DNA from: Methanoregula sp.
Lineage (GTDB): Archaea > Halobacteriota > Methanomicrobia > Methanomicrobiales > Methanospirillaceae
Assembly (NCBI GenBank): GCA_041645435.1
Contig: JBAZQB010000001.1
Location: 682,001-746,000 of the forward strand
Length of the DNA: 64,000 nt
Direction of reading: 5' to 3'
Part shown: piece after piece, positions 63,206 through 64,000 of the stretch
Numbering within the stretch: the first letter of the stretch is position 1
How the letters are laid out: each line of letters opens with the position of its first letter
Made by a program: the position numbers and the translations under genes
The notes under the pieces: model-generated
What the model was told of the DNA's origin: nothing
Databases searched by the model: none
What the model saw: only the letters and a program-made list of their open reading frames with translations

Positions 63206-64000
63206 ATGAAAAAACTGCTGTTTCTCATAAGTATCGTTCTTTGCCTGTTGCTGGTATCAGTCCCTGCGGTCAGCGCGATTGGCGGGGATCAGGGATGGAT
63301 TGAGATCCGCTGTAATGTGGATGGTGCAAGGGTATCTTTCGATGGCGTGGAAAAGGGAGTGATCAGCGGGGGTTCATTCACGGTCCCGGTGTACTCCACT
63401 GCGACTCCGTATCATTCTTTCTCCGTGGAAAAAAGTGGTTACACCCCTTATAGTGGAGAACTCTCGATGCCGGGAGCCGGTGAGACAAGGACCTATTATG
63501 CCACGTTAAACCCTATTCCCACACCGGTTCCTCCGGTCAATTATGGATCTATCTATGTTGAATCATCACCATCCGGCGCCTCAATTTACTTCAATGGCAA
63601 CTACCGGGGAAGTGCACCCCTCACGATAAGCGAAGTCTGGCCGGGAAGTTACTCGATACAGGCTGAAATGAACGGGTATCACACGTACACGACAACAACT
63701 TCGGTGTCATCCGGAACACGTTCAGATGTGTTTTGTTCCCTCTCTCCACTGGATACTTCGGGCGCACTCTATGTGATTTCCGATCCCTCAAACTCAAAAG
63801 TGGTTCTGGACGGCATGTACCGTGGAACGACACCCATTACGCTCAACAACCTTGCATCCGGAACCCACATCATCGAACTTGACCATGCAGGGTATTATGA
63901 CTGGAAATCAACCGTCACGGTACCGGCAGGCGGCACTAGAACGGTCTCGGGCACCCTCAATCCTATCCCCATAAGCAATGTCGGGTGGGTGTATGTTTCA
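63206..64000 (+). CDS. Secreted PEGA-repeat protein (3' end cut by window)
   Basis: The frame is open from the ATG to the last base; 265 residues are visible. A signal peptide (KKLLFLISIVLCLLLVSVPAVSA) leads to a first beta domain, then two to three PEGA-type repeats. These contain GSIYVESSPSGASIYFNG, GALYVISDPSNSKVVLDG and a third beginning VGWVYVS at the edge. Each repeat ends near GYxxYxxxxxVxxGxxRTV with Thr/Pro linkers. Such repeats bind cell-surface or glycan partners in Methanomicrobiales envelope proteins. A C-terminal anchor would lie outside the window. Confidence 0.88.
   Translation, partial: MKKLLFLISIVLCLLLVSVPAVSAIGGDQGWIEIRCNVDGARVSFDGVEKGVISGGSFTVPVYSTATPYHSFSVEKSGYTPYSGELSMPGAGETRTYYATLNPIPTPVPPVNYGSIYVESSPSGASIYFNGNYRGSAPLTISEVWPGSYSIQAEMNGYHTYTTTTSVSSGTRSDVFCSLSPLDTSGALYVISDPSNSKVVLDGMYRGTTPITLNNLASGTHIIELDHAGYYDWKSTVTVPAGGTRTVSGTLNPIPISNVGWVYVS

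Overview
The window is chromosomal DNA from a methanogenic archaeon, most likely of the order Methanomicrobiales (Methanoregula-like). The order-level call is inference from gene content; nothing was searched. Methanogen-specific genes are a coenzyme F430 cluster (cfbA, cfbE, cfbD, cfbB), a methanogenesis-marker-9 protein, and a complete acetyl-CoA decarbonylase/synthase operon. General archaeal markers are the proteasome beta subunit, aCPSF1/FttA, PCNA, the large primase subunit, Alba, S17e, archaeosine synthase RaSEA and CobY. Promoters are archaeal (TATA boxes), genes are dense with many 4-bp or longer overlaps, and no insertion sequence, integrase or CRISPR array was seen.

Layout. 1-3.5 kb: 3' part of a CBS-domain protein, psmB and the termination nuclease aCPSF1/FttA. 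3.5-5.7 kb: an MFS permease and a surface TPR protein. 5.8-8.4 kb: a large HTH plus multi-PAS regulator on the minus strand. 8.6-15.1 kb: a chemoreceptor and CheW flanked by two paralogous small ORFs, then a GH57 glycosidase, a glycosyltransferase and Hsp20. 15.1-18.7 kb (minus): an M20 peptidase, an unknown protein, moaA and rlmE. 18.7-25.8 kb: pcn, priL, a ThiN-like protein, rps17e, the lysine/aspartate-family genes dapA, dapB and asd with a ferredoxin, then alba and a secreted protein. 26.2-30.1 kb (minus): a DUF373 membrane protein, a coiled-coil protein, ftsZ and a CdrS-like ribbon-helix-helix regulator with an operator-like repeat array.

30.3-35.4 kb: the cobalamin genes cobD and cobY, a TIGR00300/ornithine-cyclodeaminase-type protein, RaSEA and a surface protein. 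35.5-39.3 kb: tRNA-Ser(UGA), hypC-hypA-hypE and a sensor kinase. 39.4-42.5 kb (minus): an overlapping operon of marker 9, a CitG-like protein and a DUF447 protein, plus a Hjc-like nuclease. 42.6-46.7 kb: cfbA-cfbE-cfbD-cfbB. 46.7-51.5 kb: ilvE, tRNA-Glu(UUC), a palindrome-rich spacer, a zinc-ribbon membrane protein and serS. 51.7-62.4 kb: two CooC-type ATPases, cdhA-cdhB-cdhC-cdhD-cdhE and a RACo-like ferredoxin/ASKHA reductive activase. The window ends with a methyltransferase and a truncated PEGA-repeat surface protein.

Three themes link the genes. Nickel and corrinoid enzymes are served together: F430 synthesis, hydrogenase maturation (Hyp), cobalamin synthesis, CODH/ACS and its nickel-insertion ATPases and corrinoid reactivator. 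Several loci look locally regulated: RHH-ftsZ, HTH-PAS and the cooC-cdh promoter. The MCP/CheW block has a duplicated leader and a duplicated small ORF that match no family I recognise. This duplicated small-ORF module, the RHH-ftsZ operator array and the CODH/ACS maturation operon are the strongest candidates for follow-up.
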